DNA from: CALODL01 sp942492115
Lineage (GTDB): Bacteria; Planctomycetota; Phycisphaerae; UBA1845; CAIVHJ01
Length of the DNA stretch: 64,000 bases
Direction: 5' to 3'
NCBI GenBank assembly: GCA_942492115.1
Contig: CALODL010000021.1
Coordinates: 1-64,000, forward strand
The stretch's first letter is position 1. Each line of letters begins with the position of its first letter. Of the stretch, positions 34,213-42,977 are shown piece by piece. The notes beneath the pieces were generated by a model. The model made no database searches, was not told the DNA's origin, and saw only the letters and a program-made list of their open reading frames with translations. Both the position numbers and the translations under genes were made by a program.

Positions 34213-37200
34213 GCGAACGCGATCCGCAGCGGTGGAGCCGATTCGCGCTCTCCCTACTGACGTTGCTCGCTGTCGGCGTTGCCGCACCGATCGGACTGAT
34301 CGCCGCTGCCCGTTCACGATTCGGTTCGGCGAACCCCATGTCGGGCGCCGACCCACCGTGGCGATGGGGTTCGGACGAGGTCGGCGATGCGCTCAGCGGA
34401 CCGATCGCCGACGACACCGTGATCGATGGGATCATCCGGCTCAGCCTGTGCGTGGTGTGGGTCGCACTGGCCGTGATCGTGATGACCACACTCGCCGAAG
34501 TGGTGCACGCCGTGCGCCATCACGGACTCGGATTGCCGGAGATCCGGGGCGTGGGGTGGGCGCAGCGGGTGGCACGGTTCATCGCAGTCGGACTCGTGGC
34601 GGTGCTGCCGCTGATGACCTCATCGACGTCGCTGGCGTCGACGCTCGACGCCAGGGCCGTCGCCACCGCATCGACCGGTCCCGCCGATTCCCTCGCCGGC
34701 CCGCACATCGGTCGTCCACCCGCGACGTCCGACGACGATGGCACCGTCGGCGACGCGGACGACGCCGACCGTCATCGACCAACGCGGCGATCGGGACGCA
34801 TCCACGTGGTGGCCGCGGGCGAGTCGATCTACTCGATCGCCGTCGACCTCGCGGCCGGCGACTCGTCGCGGATACTCGACATCGCCGACGAACTCATCGA
34901 TGCCAACGTCGGCGCGGTGATGCCGGGTGGTCAACGTTTCACGAACCCCGCCTACATCGAGGTCGGCTGGACGCTGCAGATCCCCGCCGAGATCGCCGAT
35001 CCGCGTGCGCTCCGACGACGATGCGCCGGGCGCCGGTCGCCGATCGCGGCGACCTACACCGTGGAGCAGGGCGACACGCTGTGGGACATCGCCGACGAGC
35101 AGCTCGGCGATCCGGCGGCGTGGCCCGAGATCTGGGAACGCAACGCCGGCGACGACATGGGCGGCGGCAGGACCTTCGACGATCCCGACCTGATCCTGCC
35201 CGGCTGGGAACTCGAACTCGGCCGACGCCGACCGTCGACGGCGCCCGACGTCACCGACCCCGGCGTCGGCGGGTCCGGACGATTCGGCGGACGAGCCGAG
35301 CACGACGCCGAGCCGCCGACCGCAGGCGACGTCCCGACGCCACGACGGCACCCGACGGGCGCCACGGTCGACACGACGCGCGCCGACATCGACGTCGATG
35401 GGCCGCTCCCCCTCACCCCGACGACGCCGACCTCGACCAGCACTCCGCCACGACCACCACGACGACCGTCGACCGCGCCCCGCCGACCGTCGGCCGGTTC
35501 TCCTGCCACCGAGCGCCCTGCGGACGCACCATCGCCCGAGGCGCCGTCGCCGATCCGGCTCGAACATGCTGCGCTGCTGGCCGCCGGCGTGCTGGCGCTG
35601 GTGGGGGTCCGTCGGCGCCAACGCCTGCGTTCCGCGATGCCGCGGCATCGCGTTCCGACACCTCGCGATGAGGTGACCAACACCGAGCGGCGGCTTCGCA
35701 CGATCGACGCCGGCGAGCGGGTGCTGCGCGCCGACGTCGCCTGTCGAGCGGCGGCTCGGTCGTTGATCGGCACCGACAGCCAGATCGGCTGGGTCGAGGT
35801 GTCCCCCGACGGCGACGTCGAGGTCCGCCTGACCGCGCCGGCGACGCTGCCGCTGCCGTGGACCGGCGAGGGCCAGTCGTGGCAACTCGGCGCCGAGGTG
35901 CCCGATCGAGATCCTCGGCGACGACGCCCGCCAGGTCGGCCAGCCGTGCGTGGCACTCGTGCAGCTCGGTGTCACCGTCGACCGGCAACGAGTGCTCGTC
36001 GACCTCGAAGCGTGCGGCGTGCTCGCCGTCGCTGCCCGGCAGCCGACCAGGCCGACGAGGTGGTCACCGCCCTCTGGCGGCGGCGCTGGCATCGTCGCTG
36101 TTCGCCGAGGTCGCCCACCTCGTCGCCGTGTCGCTGCCCGAGGAGGCGCTGCTGGACCATCGCAACGCCCACGTCACCGGTTCGGCCGACGCGGCGCTCG
36201 AGTTGGGCGTGCTCGCTGGTCGGCACGACCGCGGTCAACGAGCGTTCGTCGTTCGAGCTGCGCTCGCTGCGCACCGGCGGCGAGATGTGGGAGCCAGCGG
36301 TCGTGCTGCTGCGCTCGGCCGACGACGGCGCCGAGGTGTGCGGTGGCCGCCTGCCGGCCGCCGGTCACGGCCTGGCGGTCGTGGTGGCCGACGCGCACCG
36401 CGACGTCACGTCGGCGCCGACGCGCGCCTGGTCGGGCGTTCCGACGGATGGCGGCTCGAGGCGTTCGGCGACGTCGATCGACCTGATGCCGATCGGAGTG
36501 AGCGAGGCCGACCTCGCGGAGATCGGCGAGCTGCTCGTCGATGCCGACCGCACTCTCAAGCCGGTCGATCCGACCGACGAGATCCAGTGGGCCGACCAGC
36601 AGGACAGCGAGGCCGGGTCGCTCGATGCCGAAGAACACGGCGGATCGGCTGACGCAGCAGTGCCCTTCGAGCCACGCCCGCACGAGATCGTGGTCGGCCT
36701 GCTCGGCGGGGTCGAGGTGCACACGCGCACGGGCGAAGCGGGGAGCTTCGAACGCTCGAAGACCGTCGAGTTGATCGCCTGGCTCACCACCCATCGCGAC
36801 CGGGCGACCCGCACCGGTGCCCGCACCGCGCTGTGGGACCTCGACGTGCGCGACGCCACGTTCGCCAACGTCGTGTCCGAAGCGCGGCGGGCGCTGGCTC
36901 GGTTGGTGCCTCCGCCCGACGGCGAGGAGTGGGTGGCTCGCACCCTCACCGACCAGCTGCCGGTGCACGATCTGGTGGTCACCGACGCCGACCTGGTCGA
37001 GGACCGCTTGGCGCACGCCCGAGTGCAGCCGCCGAGTCAGGCGATCGAGGCGCTGCGGCCGGCGGTGGAGTTGGTGCGCGACATGCCGTTCGCCGGCACG
37101 AGCTACCTGTGGCCCGACGCCGAGGGGATCACGTCGAACCTCGTGCTGCTGGCGATCAGCGCCACCGCCGAGTTCGCCGCTCATGCGCTGTCGCTCGGCG

Positions 37201-37433
37201 ACACCGACGCGGTGTTCTGGGCGACCGGCAAGGGACTGCGGGTGCTGCCCGGCCACGAGGAGCTGATCGCGCTGCGGATGCAGGCCCACGCCCGCGCCGG
37301 TGACCTCGCCGGTGTCCGCCAGGAGTGGGAGTCGTACGAGCGGGTGCTGGTGGCCGACGCCTGGTCCGACGGCGAACCCGCCCCCAAACTGCTCGCCCTG
37401 CGCCGCGAACTCCTCAACCCGACCACCTCCTGA
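34209..37433 (+). CDS. Membrane LysM-BTAD fusion protein of the Tad locus (frameshifted)
   Basis: About 1,074 codons, preceded by a strong GGAGGAGGAGAGG. Order of parts: three N-terminal helices (FALSLLTLLAVGVAAPIGLI; CVVWVALAVIVMTTLAEVV; FIAVGLVAVLPLMTS), LysM 1 (IHVVAAGESIYSIAVDLAAG), LysM 2 (TYTVEQGDTLWDIADEQLGD), a Pro/Thr/Ser-rich linker, another helix (LLAAGVLALVGVRRR), a middle domain, and a C-terminal winged-helix/BTAD module (LLGGVEVHTRTGEAGSFERS to ELIALRMQAHARAGDLAGV). Frame errors fall near 35,905, 36,040-36,090 and 36,215. LysM domains bind peptidoglycan; BTAD is an oligomerisation/activation domain of SARP regulators. Function is unknown. Confidence 0.7.
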   Translation: MSERDPQRWSRFALSLLTLLAVGVAAPIGLIAAARSRFGSANPMSGADPPWRWGSDEVGDALSGPIADDTVIDGIIRLSLCVVWVALAVIVMTTLAEVVHAVRHHGLGLPEIRGVGWAQRVARFIAVGLVAVLPLMTSSTSLASTLDARAVATASTGPADSLAGPHIGRPPATSDDDGTVGDADDADRHRPTRRSGRIHVVAAGESIYSIAVDLAAGDSSRILDIADELIDANVGAVMPGGQRFTNPAYIEVGWTLQIPAEIADPRALRRRCAGRRSPIAATYTVEQGDTLWDIADEQLGDPAAWPEIWERNAGDDMGGGRTFDDPDLILPGWELELGRRRPSTAPDVTDPGVGGSGRFGGRAEHDAEPPTAGDVPTPRRHPTGATVDTTRADIDVDGPLPLTPTTPTSTSTPPRPPRRPSTAPRRPSAGSPATERPADAPSPEAPSPIRLEHAALLAAGVLALVGVRRRQRLRSAMPRHRVPTPRDEVTNTERRLRTIDAGERVLRADVACRAAARSLIGTDSQIGWVEVSPDGDVEVRLTAPATLPLPWTGEGQSWQLGAEVPDRDPRRRRPPGRPAVRGTRAARCHRRPATSARRPRSVRRARRRCPAADQADEVVTALWRRRWHRRCSPRSPTSSPCRCPRRRCWTIATPTSPVRPTRRSSWACSLVGTTAVNERSSFELRSLRTGGEMWEPAVVLLRSADDGAEVCGGRLPAAGHGLAVVVADAHRDVTSAPTRAWSGVPTDGGSRRSATSIDLMPIGVSEADLAEIGELLVDADRTLKPVDPTDEIQWADQQDSEAGSLDAEEHGGSADAAVPFEPRPHEIVVGLLGGVEVHTRTGEAGSFERSKTVELIAWLTTHRDRATRTGARTALWDLDVRDATFANVVSEARRALARLVPPPDGEEWVARTLTDQLPVHDLVVTDADLVEDRLAHARVQPPSQAIEALRPAVELVRDMPFAGTSYLWPDAEGITSNLVLLAISATAEFAAHALSLGDTDAVFWATGKGLRVLPGHEELIALRMQAHARAGDLAGVRQEWESYERVLVADAWSDGEPAPKLLALRRELLNPTTS

Positions 37434-37440
37434 CGCCCCT

Positions 37441-37479
37441 CGATGAGCGAACCGACCGCATCCGGCGGTTCGCTCATCG
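37441..37479. terminator. Hairpin terminator of the Tad operon
   Basis: A perfect 13-bp stem (CGATGAGCGAACC with its complement) enclosing a smaller CCG-CATC-CGG stem begins 8 bases after the LysM-BTAD stop. No T-run follows, as in many high-GC terminators. Confidence 0.7.
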
Positions 37480-37608
37480 CACCCGGGGCCCGGACACCGA
37501 CCGATGAGCAAACCGAGCATGGACGGGCGTGGCCATCGGGGGGGGGTCTGTCGAAACGTTCGGTGAACCGGGTCGACTCGGGCGTTGGCGGCGAGCCACA
37601 CTGGGGAC

Positions 37609-38327
37609 ATGCGTCTTCCTCGTTCGAGTCGTTCACGCCCGACGGCCGCTGCGATCGGCGGCGGCCGTGCTGGTGCTGGCCGCCTGCGGCGGGAGTGACT
37701 CGTCGGGCGAGCCGGCGGCAGCACGGCTGCCGGCCGCCGCCCGATGTGGTCGAGCTCGACCCGGCGGCCGACACCGCCGCAAATCAGCTGCCCGACGTGG
37801 TGGTCGACGACGTGATCAACGGCAACAAGGTCAACCTGCGCAACGTGGCACCGGCCGACACGCCGATCCTGTTGTGGATGTACGCACCGCATTGACCCAC
37901 CTGCCGGTCGGAAGCACCCGACGTCGAGCAGTTCGCTCGAGCACACGAATCAGAGATCGAAGTGATCGGCCTCGGCACCCAGGACAGCCTGGAAGAAGCC
38001 CGGGAGTTCGTGGAGGACCGCGGCACCACGTTCACGATGCTGTGGGACGAGTCGTTCGAGTCGTGGATCGAACTCGGTGTGAGTTCGCAGCCCACGGCGA
38101 TCCTGTTGACGCCGGACGGCACGATCATCACCGGCTGGGTCGGCCGGTTCCCCGAGGACCAGGTCCTCGAACTCGCCGCCCAGTACACCGCCGGCGTAAC
38201 GATCAACGGCGGGGTCGTCGGTGGAGACAGCGATCCGTCGCACGGGTCTGACCCGGCGGAACCTGCGTGTCGTCGGCAGGGTTCGCCGGTGGTGGTGACG
38301 GTGCCGTCGGCGGCGAGGTCGAAGTAG
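37609..38327 (+). CDS. Redoxin/TlpA-like lipoprotein with in-frame TGA at the CxxC site
   Basis: The N-terminus (MRLPRSSRSRPTA, then after a shift RSAAAVLVLAACGGSDSSG) is a lipoprotein signal with lipobox LAAC. After a second shift near 37,740 the redoxin domain runs NGNKVNLRNVAPADTPILLW, then MYAPH-TGA-PTCRSEAPD, and continues in the same frame: EVIGLGTQDSLEEAREF, FTMLWDESFESWIELGVSSQ, PTAILLTPDGTIITGW. The TGA (37893-37895) occupies the first Cys of the CPTC motif, so the product is either a UxxC selenoprotein or the base is an error. It should act outside the membrane. Confidence 0.65.
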
Positions 38328-38618
38328 GTGGAGACCTGCTTGAGCATGCCGACGTCGACGAGGAACAGCTCGTAGCGGTCGTCGCTGGTGCCGAGCGCCG
38401 GCACTTCGTCGAGGCGTTCTTGAGCCATGTAGGCGTCCGCCGCGGTTTCGAGGGTGCGCTCGTCGCCGGCGCAGGCGCTCTGCTCGCCTCGATCGGTGAC
38501 GCCGCGGACGGTGAACACCACGGCCACCGACAGGATCCCGAGGATCACGATGACCACGAGGATCTCCACGATCGTGAAGCCTCGGTCGGCTCGGGTGTAG
38601 CGGTTCGTTCACGACCAT
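38203..38618 (-). CDS. Type IV prepilin 1 (frameshifted ends)
   Basis: The prepilin motif DRGFTIVEILVVIVILGILS is unmistakable: cleavage between Gly and Phe, Glu at +5. The mature domain follows (SACAGDERTLETAADAYMAQ, then LFLVDVGMLKQVSTYFDLAA). The start ATG near 38,618 needs one frame change to reach the motif, and the tail needs another; the end given is the most plausible stop and overlaps the 3' end of the convergent redoxin gene. It would be processed by PilD at 42190 and assembled by PilB/PilC. Confidence 0.7.
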
Positions 38619-38689
38619 TGCATCGGCGGCGGCGGCGTGGTCACGAGTCAAGAAGCGCACAAGGAACCGGTCACTGCGAAGCCCTGGCC

Positions 38690-38732
38690 GGAAAACGACG
38701 AAGACCCCGCCGGCCGAAGCCGACGGGTCTTC
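38690..38732 (-). terminator. Rho-independent terminator after prepilin 2
   Basis: A strong hairpin (38700-38732; arms GAAGACCC and GGGTCTTC extended by CGGC/GCCG around CGAA) is followed on the minus strand by GTCGTTTTCC. It separates the two prepilin genes, so prepilin 1 probably relies on read-through or its own promoter. Confidence 0.7.
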
Positions 38733-38766
38733 GATCAGTTGTTGCTGCTGGTTCGTCAGTGACGAA

Positions 38767-39163
38767 TCAGGCGCAGGCGTCGTCCGAGCGAGCACGTCGT
38801 GGAGCATTGGTCCGCAGCGACGACGCGTCAACGACCCGTTGACGGTCGTCGACGCCGTAGTGCGCCGACGCCGAGGCTGCACGAGGAAGTTCGACGGTGC
38901 CCAGCGGACGACCGTCGCTGCCGTCAGCCGTCAACGGTCGCCAGGAGCTCGGCCTCGGTGGCCGGTTGTGGCGCTGGTTCTGGGCGTAGTACGCCTCGAT
39001 GGCCGTCTGCAGCGTCCGCTGGTCGGACTGCACAGGCCGAGTCCTGGCCCTGGTCGGTGATGCCGCGGACGGCGAACACGGTGACGGTGGCGAGGATGCC
39101 GAGGATGACGATGACGATGAGGAGTTCCACGAGGGTGAAACCCTTGTCCTGCTTGTTGTCCAT
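38767..39163 (-). CDS. Type IV prepilin 2 (frameshifted C-terminus)
   Basis: Start MDNKQDKGFTLVELLIVIVI, with GGAAGGAACC upstream, is a textbook type IV prepilin with a seven-residue leader. The helix (LGILATVTVFAVRGITDQGQ) and the following DSACAVQSDQRTLQTAIEAYYAQN parallel prepilin 1. After residue 45 the frame changes two or three times; the C-terminus ends DDACA with a second Cys that may form the pilin disulfide loop. Likely the major pilin because of its better ribosome site and terminator. Confidence 0.75.
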
Positions 39164-39415
39164 TTGAATGGTTCCTTCCGCTCTTTGGTTGGTGCTCCCG
39201 GAGGAGCTGTTGTCTCACGAGTGCGCTCCGTGAGAACCAGCTCCCGTTGCGCAGTTGTTTCTTCGGTCCCTCGTCGCCGACCTTGAGTGGAAGTTCGAAC
39301 TTTCGCCAAAGATCAACTGCGTCTCAGCGAGGCCTCAAGACGGCGGCAAGTCGCGCCGATGGATCTACAAGCGCACGCAGCGGGCGGCGCACCTCACTAC
39401 CGCAAGAGGCATCAC

Positions 39416-40071
39416 ATGTTCGGCAAGACACGCGACATCAACGACACGCTCGACTCGAGCGCCATCGACGAGTTCTTCGGCGACGAAGCCGCCGCAGAGA
39501 ACACCGTCGAGATCCACGACCTGCGCGACCGCGTCGAACAGGTCGAGTCGCAGATCAGCAGCCAGTTCACCTCGCTGGCCACCTACGCCCAGATCGCCCA
39601 GGAGCAGGTCGAGCTCGCCCGAGCCGAGGCCAGGGCAGCCACCGAGCGCTCCGAGCAGCGCCTCACCTCGCTGATCGAGCGCGAGCGCGCCGACCGCATC
39701 ACCTCCTACACCGGCGAGGCCCCCGACGGATCGCCCGACATCTCCTCACGCCTCGACGCGCTCGAGCACTCGGTCGCCCGCATCCAGAAGGGCCTCGACG
39801 ACTGCCGCCAACAGCAGAAGGAACTCGCGGTGGCGATCACCACCATGTTCGACCGCCTCGCTCCGCCACCCGCACCCGCCCGCACCCGCCCACCGGCTCC
39901 CCACAGCCGCCCGCCGACTGCTCGGCGCTCCCCGACCCGCCGGCTGCACCGTCGCCGTTCGACGCGCCGGCAGCACCCCCTGCAGCCGGATCAGCATTCG
40001 ACGCGCCGGCTGACGGCTCGGACGCTGGCCAGGACGACGGCCCGATCAGCGGCCTCGCCCTCAACGGCTGA
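39416..40071 (+). CDS. Coiled-coil protein 1 beside the pilin genes
   Basis: Starts MFGKTRDINDTLDSSAIDEF. Residues about 35-150 are heptad-rich (IHDLRDRVEQVESQISSQF, ARAEARAATERSEQRLTSLI, SSRLDALEHSVARIQKGLDD). A frame change near 39,880 gives the more natural disordered tail (SALPDPPAAPSPFDAPAAP and so on) ending ISGLALNG. No membrane segment. The design, coiled coil plus Ala/Pro tail, matches the gene at 46029 on the far side of the pilus genes. Divergent from prepilin 2. No family recognised. Confidence 0.55.
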
Positions 40072-40171
40072 AGCCTGAACCCCCACGGACTCACGTTGCA
40101 TCTGTGCGCGACGTGTCCCGGACACCGGGACAGATCGCGCACTGATCGTGCGGAGGCGGGCCGACCGCTGG

Positions 40172-40889
40172 TCAGCGGACGATTTCCATGCGCATGCCGG
40201 TCTCGTCCCAGAACGGGTCGAGCGGCATCCGGCTGATCGCCCGGCCCGACGCACGTCGGGCGGTGAACAGCAGCGCGCCGGCCTGCAGCATGTGCACTGA
40301 CGCCTGCGCCGTCAGGCGGCGTACGGGTGACCACGTCGTCGACGCCGGGAAGGCGCTCGCGGATCAATTCCAGCCGCTCGAGGCGACCGTCCTCGTGATA
40401 CGGCGACGTCTTCAGCGGCTCGTCGCTGTTCATCGCCGTGAACGACACGTCGGGGTTCGCCGAGAAGAAGCTGCGCGAGTGGTACGGCTGCAGTTCCCGC
40501 TCGGCCTCGCGCAGCCAGCGCAGGCGCCGCACGTCGTGCTTGGTCATCCACGGCTCCATCGACGGGCGCCTCGGTGGCCGATGCCTGCACTGCCGCACGG
40601 CTCGGCGTGCCCGAAATGCCTGCGATCCGCGGCCAGCCGACGTACTCGCGCGCTTCGCGGTCGCACGGCCGGTACTGGCCCGACGGTTCTCGAACCAGCC
40701 CATCGGGGCGTTGATCGCCGCCGCCTCGAACGTCGGCCGGAAGTCGAGCACCTCGAACAGCTTGGGCAGCACGAACGCTTCCTCGGCCGCGACGGTGATA
40801 CCCGACAGACGCGCGGGCAACACCAGCCAGCCGCCGGGACACGGCGTGACCCCGGCGAGGTTCTTGTACGGGTTCTTCTTGACGACCAC
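40172..40889 (-). CDS. DUF429 family protein (frameshifted)
   Basis: GTG start with GAGGAGG upstream gives VVVKKNPYKNLAGVTPCPGG, then WLVLPARLSGITVAAEEAFV, INAPMGWFENPSGQYRPCDR (conserved acidic/Arg positions) and MTKHDVRRLRWLREAERELQ; the end reads DPFWDETGMRMEIVR. These match DUF429, an RNase H-like fold family of unknown activity. At least three frame changes are needed (near 40,690, 40,570 and 40,330). It follows pilT by 25 bases, so it may be cotranscribed; no pilus role is known. Confidence 0.65.
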
Positions 40890-40914
40890 GGCGACCTCCT
40901 CGACCCCGGTGGGA

Positions 40915-42129
40915 TCAGGCGCCGTTCGAGCCGGCGGGAACCGGCGGAGGTGGCGGTGGCGCGCCCGGCGTCGACACCGGCTCGCCGCCGTAGGTGCCCG
41001 AGCCCGACGAGCCGGCCTGGCCGGACGACAGGGTGGAGTGGGCGTGCATCTGCGCACGGGCGGTGGCGAGCTGCGCCTGCACCTCCTTCGGGTACTGGCT
41101 GCCCGCCATCGCGGTGTCGATGTCGATCAACCCGGCCGCCACGAGGCGGGCGAGGTCCATCTCGATCGTCTGCATGCCCTCGGCGGCACCGGTGGCGATC
41201 ATGTTGCGCATCTGGCGCGACTTGCCTTCACGCACCAGGTTGCGGATCGCCTCGTTGGCGACCATCACCTCGTAGGCGGCGACACGGCCACCGCCGATCG
41301 ACGGCATCAGACGCTGGGAGATGACCCCCTGCAGCGCGCCGGCGAGCATGATCTGGATCTGGTCGCGGCGCTCCGACGGGAACACGTCGATGATGCGGTC
41401 GAGCGCCTGGGCGGCGTCGTTGGTGTGCAGCGTGGCGAACACCAGGTGGCCGGTCTCGGCGAGCGACAGCGAGATCTGGATCGAGTCGAGGTCGCGCATC
41501 TCGCCGAGGAGCACCACGTCGGGGTCCTCACGAAGGGCGCTGCGCAGGCCGTCGTTGAACGACTCCACGTCGGTGCCGACCTCGCGCTGGTTGACCATCG
41601 CCGTCTTGTGGTGGTGCATGTACTCCACCGGGTCCTCGATGGTGAGGATGTGCACCGGCTTGGTGTCGTTGATGCGGTCGATCATCGCCGCGAGCGTCGT
41701 CGACTTGCCCGAACCGGTCGGGCCCACCACCAGCACGATGCCGTACGGCTTGTTGAGCAGCGTCGTACACGCCGCCGGCGCGCCGAGCTCTTCGAGGGTT
41801 CGCACACGGAACGGCACGACGCGAAGCGCCAGCGCCAGGTTCCCGCGCTGACGGAACGCGTTCGCACGGAACCGACCGATGCCGGGCAGACCGAACGAGA
41901 AGTCGACCTGCCGGTCTCGGTTCAACTCGGCGAGCTTGCGCTCGTCGAGCAGCGAGTAGACCATCCGGTCGACCTCTTCGTTGGCGAGCACGGGCACGTT
42001 CTCGAACGACACCAGCACGCCGTCGCGACGTGCGGTGGCCGGCCGACCCACCGTGAGGTGGAGGTCGGACGCCCCGGAATCGACGGTGGCCTTGAGCAAT
42101 GCTTCGAGCATCGGATCTGGAATGGACAT
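40915..42129 (-). CDS. pilT: Type IV pilus retraction ATPase PilT
   Basis: 404 residues, intact. Motifs: GASDLHLTVGRPATARRDG, Walker A VVGPTGSGKSTTLAAMIDR, Asp-box LTIEDPVEYMHHHKTAMV, Walker B REDPDVVLLGEMRDLDSI, His-box AETGHLVFATLHTNDAAQ, and the PilT-specific AIRNLVREGKSRQM, which lies near the AIRNLIRE retraction motif. A Gly/Ser/Pro tail of about 40 residues is added. It depolymerises pili for twitching or uptake. Confidence 0.93.
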   Translation of the reverse strand: MSIPDPMLEALLKATVDSGASDLHLTVGRPATARRDGVLVSFENVPVLANEEVDRMVYSLLDERKLAELNRDRQVDFSFGLPGIGRFRANAFRQRGNLALALRVVPFRVRTLEELGAPAACTTLLNKPYGIVLVVGPTGSGKSTTLAAMIDRINDTKPVHILTIEDPVEYMHHHKTAMVNQREVGTDVESFNDGLRSALREDPDVVLLGEMRDLDSIQISLSLAETGHLVFATLHTNDAAQALDRIIDVFPSERRDQIQIMLAGALQGVISQRLMPSIGGGRVAAYEVMVANEAIRNLVREGKSRQMRNMIATGAAEGMQTIEMDLARLVAAGLIDIDTAMAGSQYPKEVQAQLATARAQMHAHSTLSSGQAGSSGSGTYGGEPVSTPGAPPPPPPVPAGSNGA

Positions 42130-42189
42130 GGTTGGCTAACCTCCCGCTCGGGCCAAAGCACGCCGTGCGGGCGAGGGCCGTTCTTGCTG

Positions 42190-42969
42190 ATGAGCTTTTC
42201 TCTGTTGATCGTGTTCGTGGTGGTGGCCGGTCTGTTGATCGGCTCGTTCCTGACGGTGGTGGTGGATCGGGTGCCGAACGGCGAGTCGGTGGTGGCACCG
42301 CCGAGCCGTTGCGGTTCGTGCGGGCTCCGCCTGGGCCCGCTCGACCTGGTGCCGGTGCTCAGCTGGGTGGCGCTGCGCGGCCGGTGCCGCCAGTGCCGGG
42401 CGCCGATCGGCATCGAGCCGATCGTGGTCGAGCTGACCACGGCCGCGCTGTTCGTGCTGATGGCGATCCGCTTCGACGACACCCGTGCCGCCATCCCGGC
42501 GTACTGCATCTTGATGGCGGTGCTGGTCGCCCAGACGTGGATCGACCTGCACACCCAGCGCCTGCCCCGCGAGATCACCTACACCGGCATCGTCCTCGGT
42601 GTGATCTCCCTGACCGTCGCGGCGATCGTGCTCGACGAACCCGAGCGCATCTGGATGATGGCGCTCGGCGCGGTGATCGCGCTCGTCGCGATGTGGCTGA
42701 TCTACACGCTCAGCAAGGGCGGCATGGGCGACGGCGACGTGCGCCTCGCGCCGCTGCTCGGCCTGTACCTCGGCTGGCTGAACCCCGGCATCGTGCTGCC
42801 CGGGCTGTTCTTCGGGTTCGTCGCCGGCGCCGTGGTCGGCGTGGCGATGATGGCCGTCGATCGCGCGGGACGTCGCACGGCGGTGCCGTTCGGGCCGTTC
42901 CTGGCCCTCGGCACCGTGGTGGCGATCTTCGTCGGACAGCATTTCGTCGACCTCGTCCTCGCCCGCTGA
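42190..42969 (+). CDS. pilD: Type IV prepilin peptidase/N-methylase PilD
   Basis: 259 residues. N-terminal zinc motif CGSCGLRLGP...CRQCRAP and the acidic RGRCRQC turn are present; catalytic aspartates lie in AQTWIDLHTQRLPRE and KGGMGDGDVRLAPLLGL. Eight helices. It cleaves and methylates both prepilins in the membrane. It is divergent from pilT (60 bases between starts) and convergent with pilC, with 8 bases between stops, so it is inserted in opposite orientation between two pilus genes. Confidence 0.9.
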   Translation: MSFSLLIVFVVVAGLLIGSFLTVVVDRVPNGESVVAPPSRCGSCGLRLGPLDLVPVLSWVALRGRCRQCRAPIGIEPIVVELTTAALFVLMAIRFDDTRAAIPAYCILMAVLVAQTWIDLHTQRLPREITYTGIVLGVISLTVAAIVLDEPERIWMMALGAVIALVAMWLIYTLSKGGMGDGDVRLAPLLGLYLGWLNPGIVLPGLFFGFVAGAVVGVAMMAVDRAGRRTAVPFGPFLALGTVVAIFVGQHFVDLVLAR

Positions 42970-42977
42970 CGGGCGGG

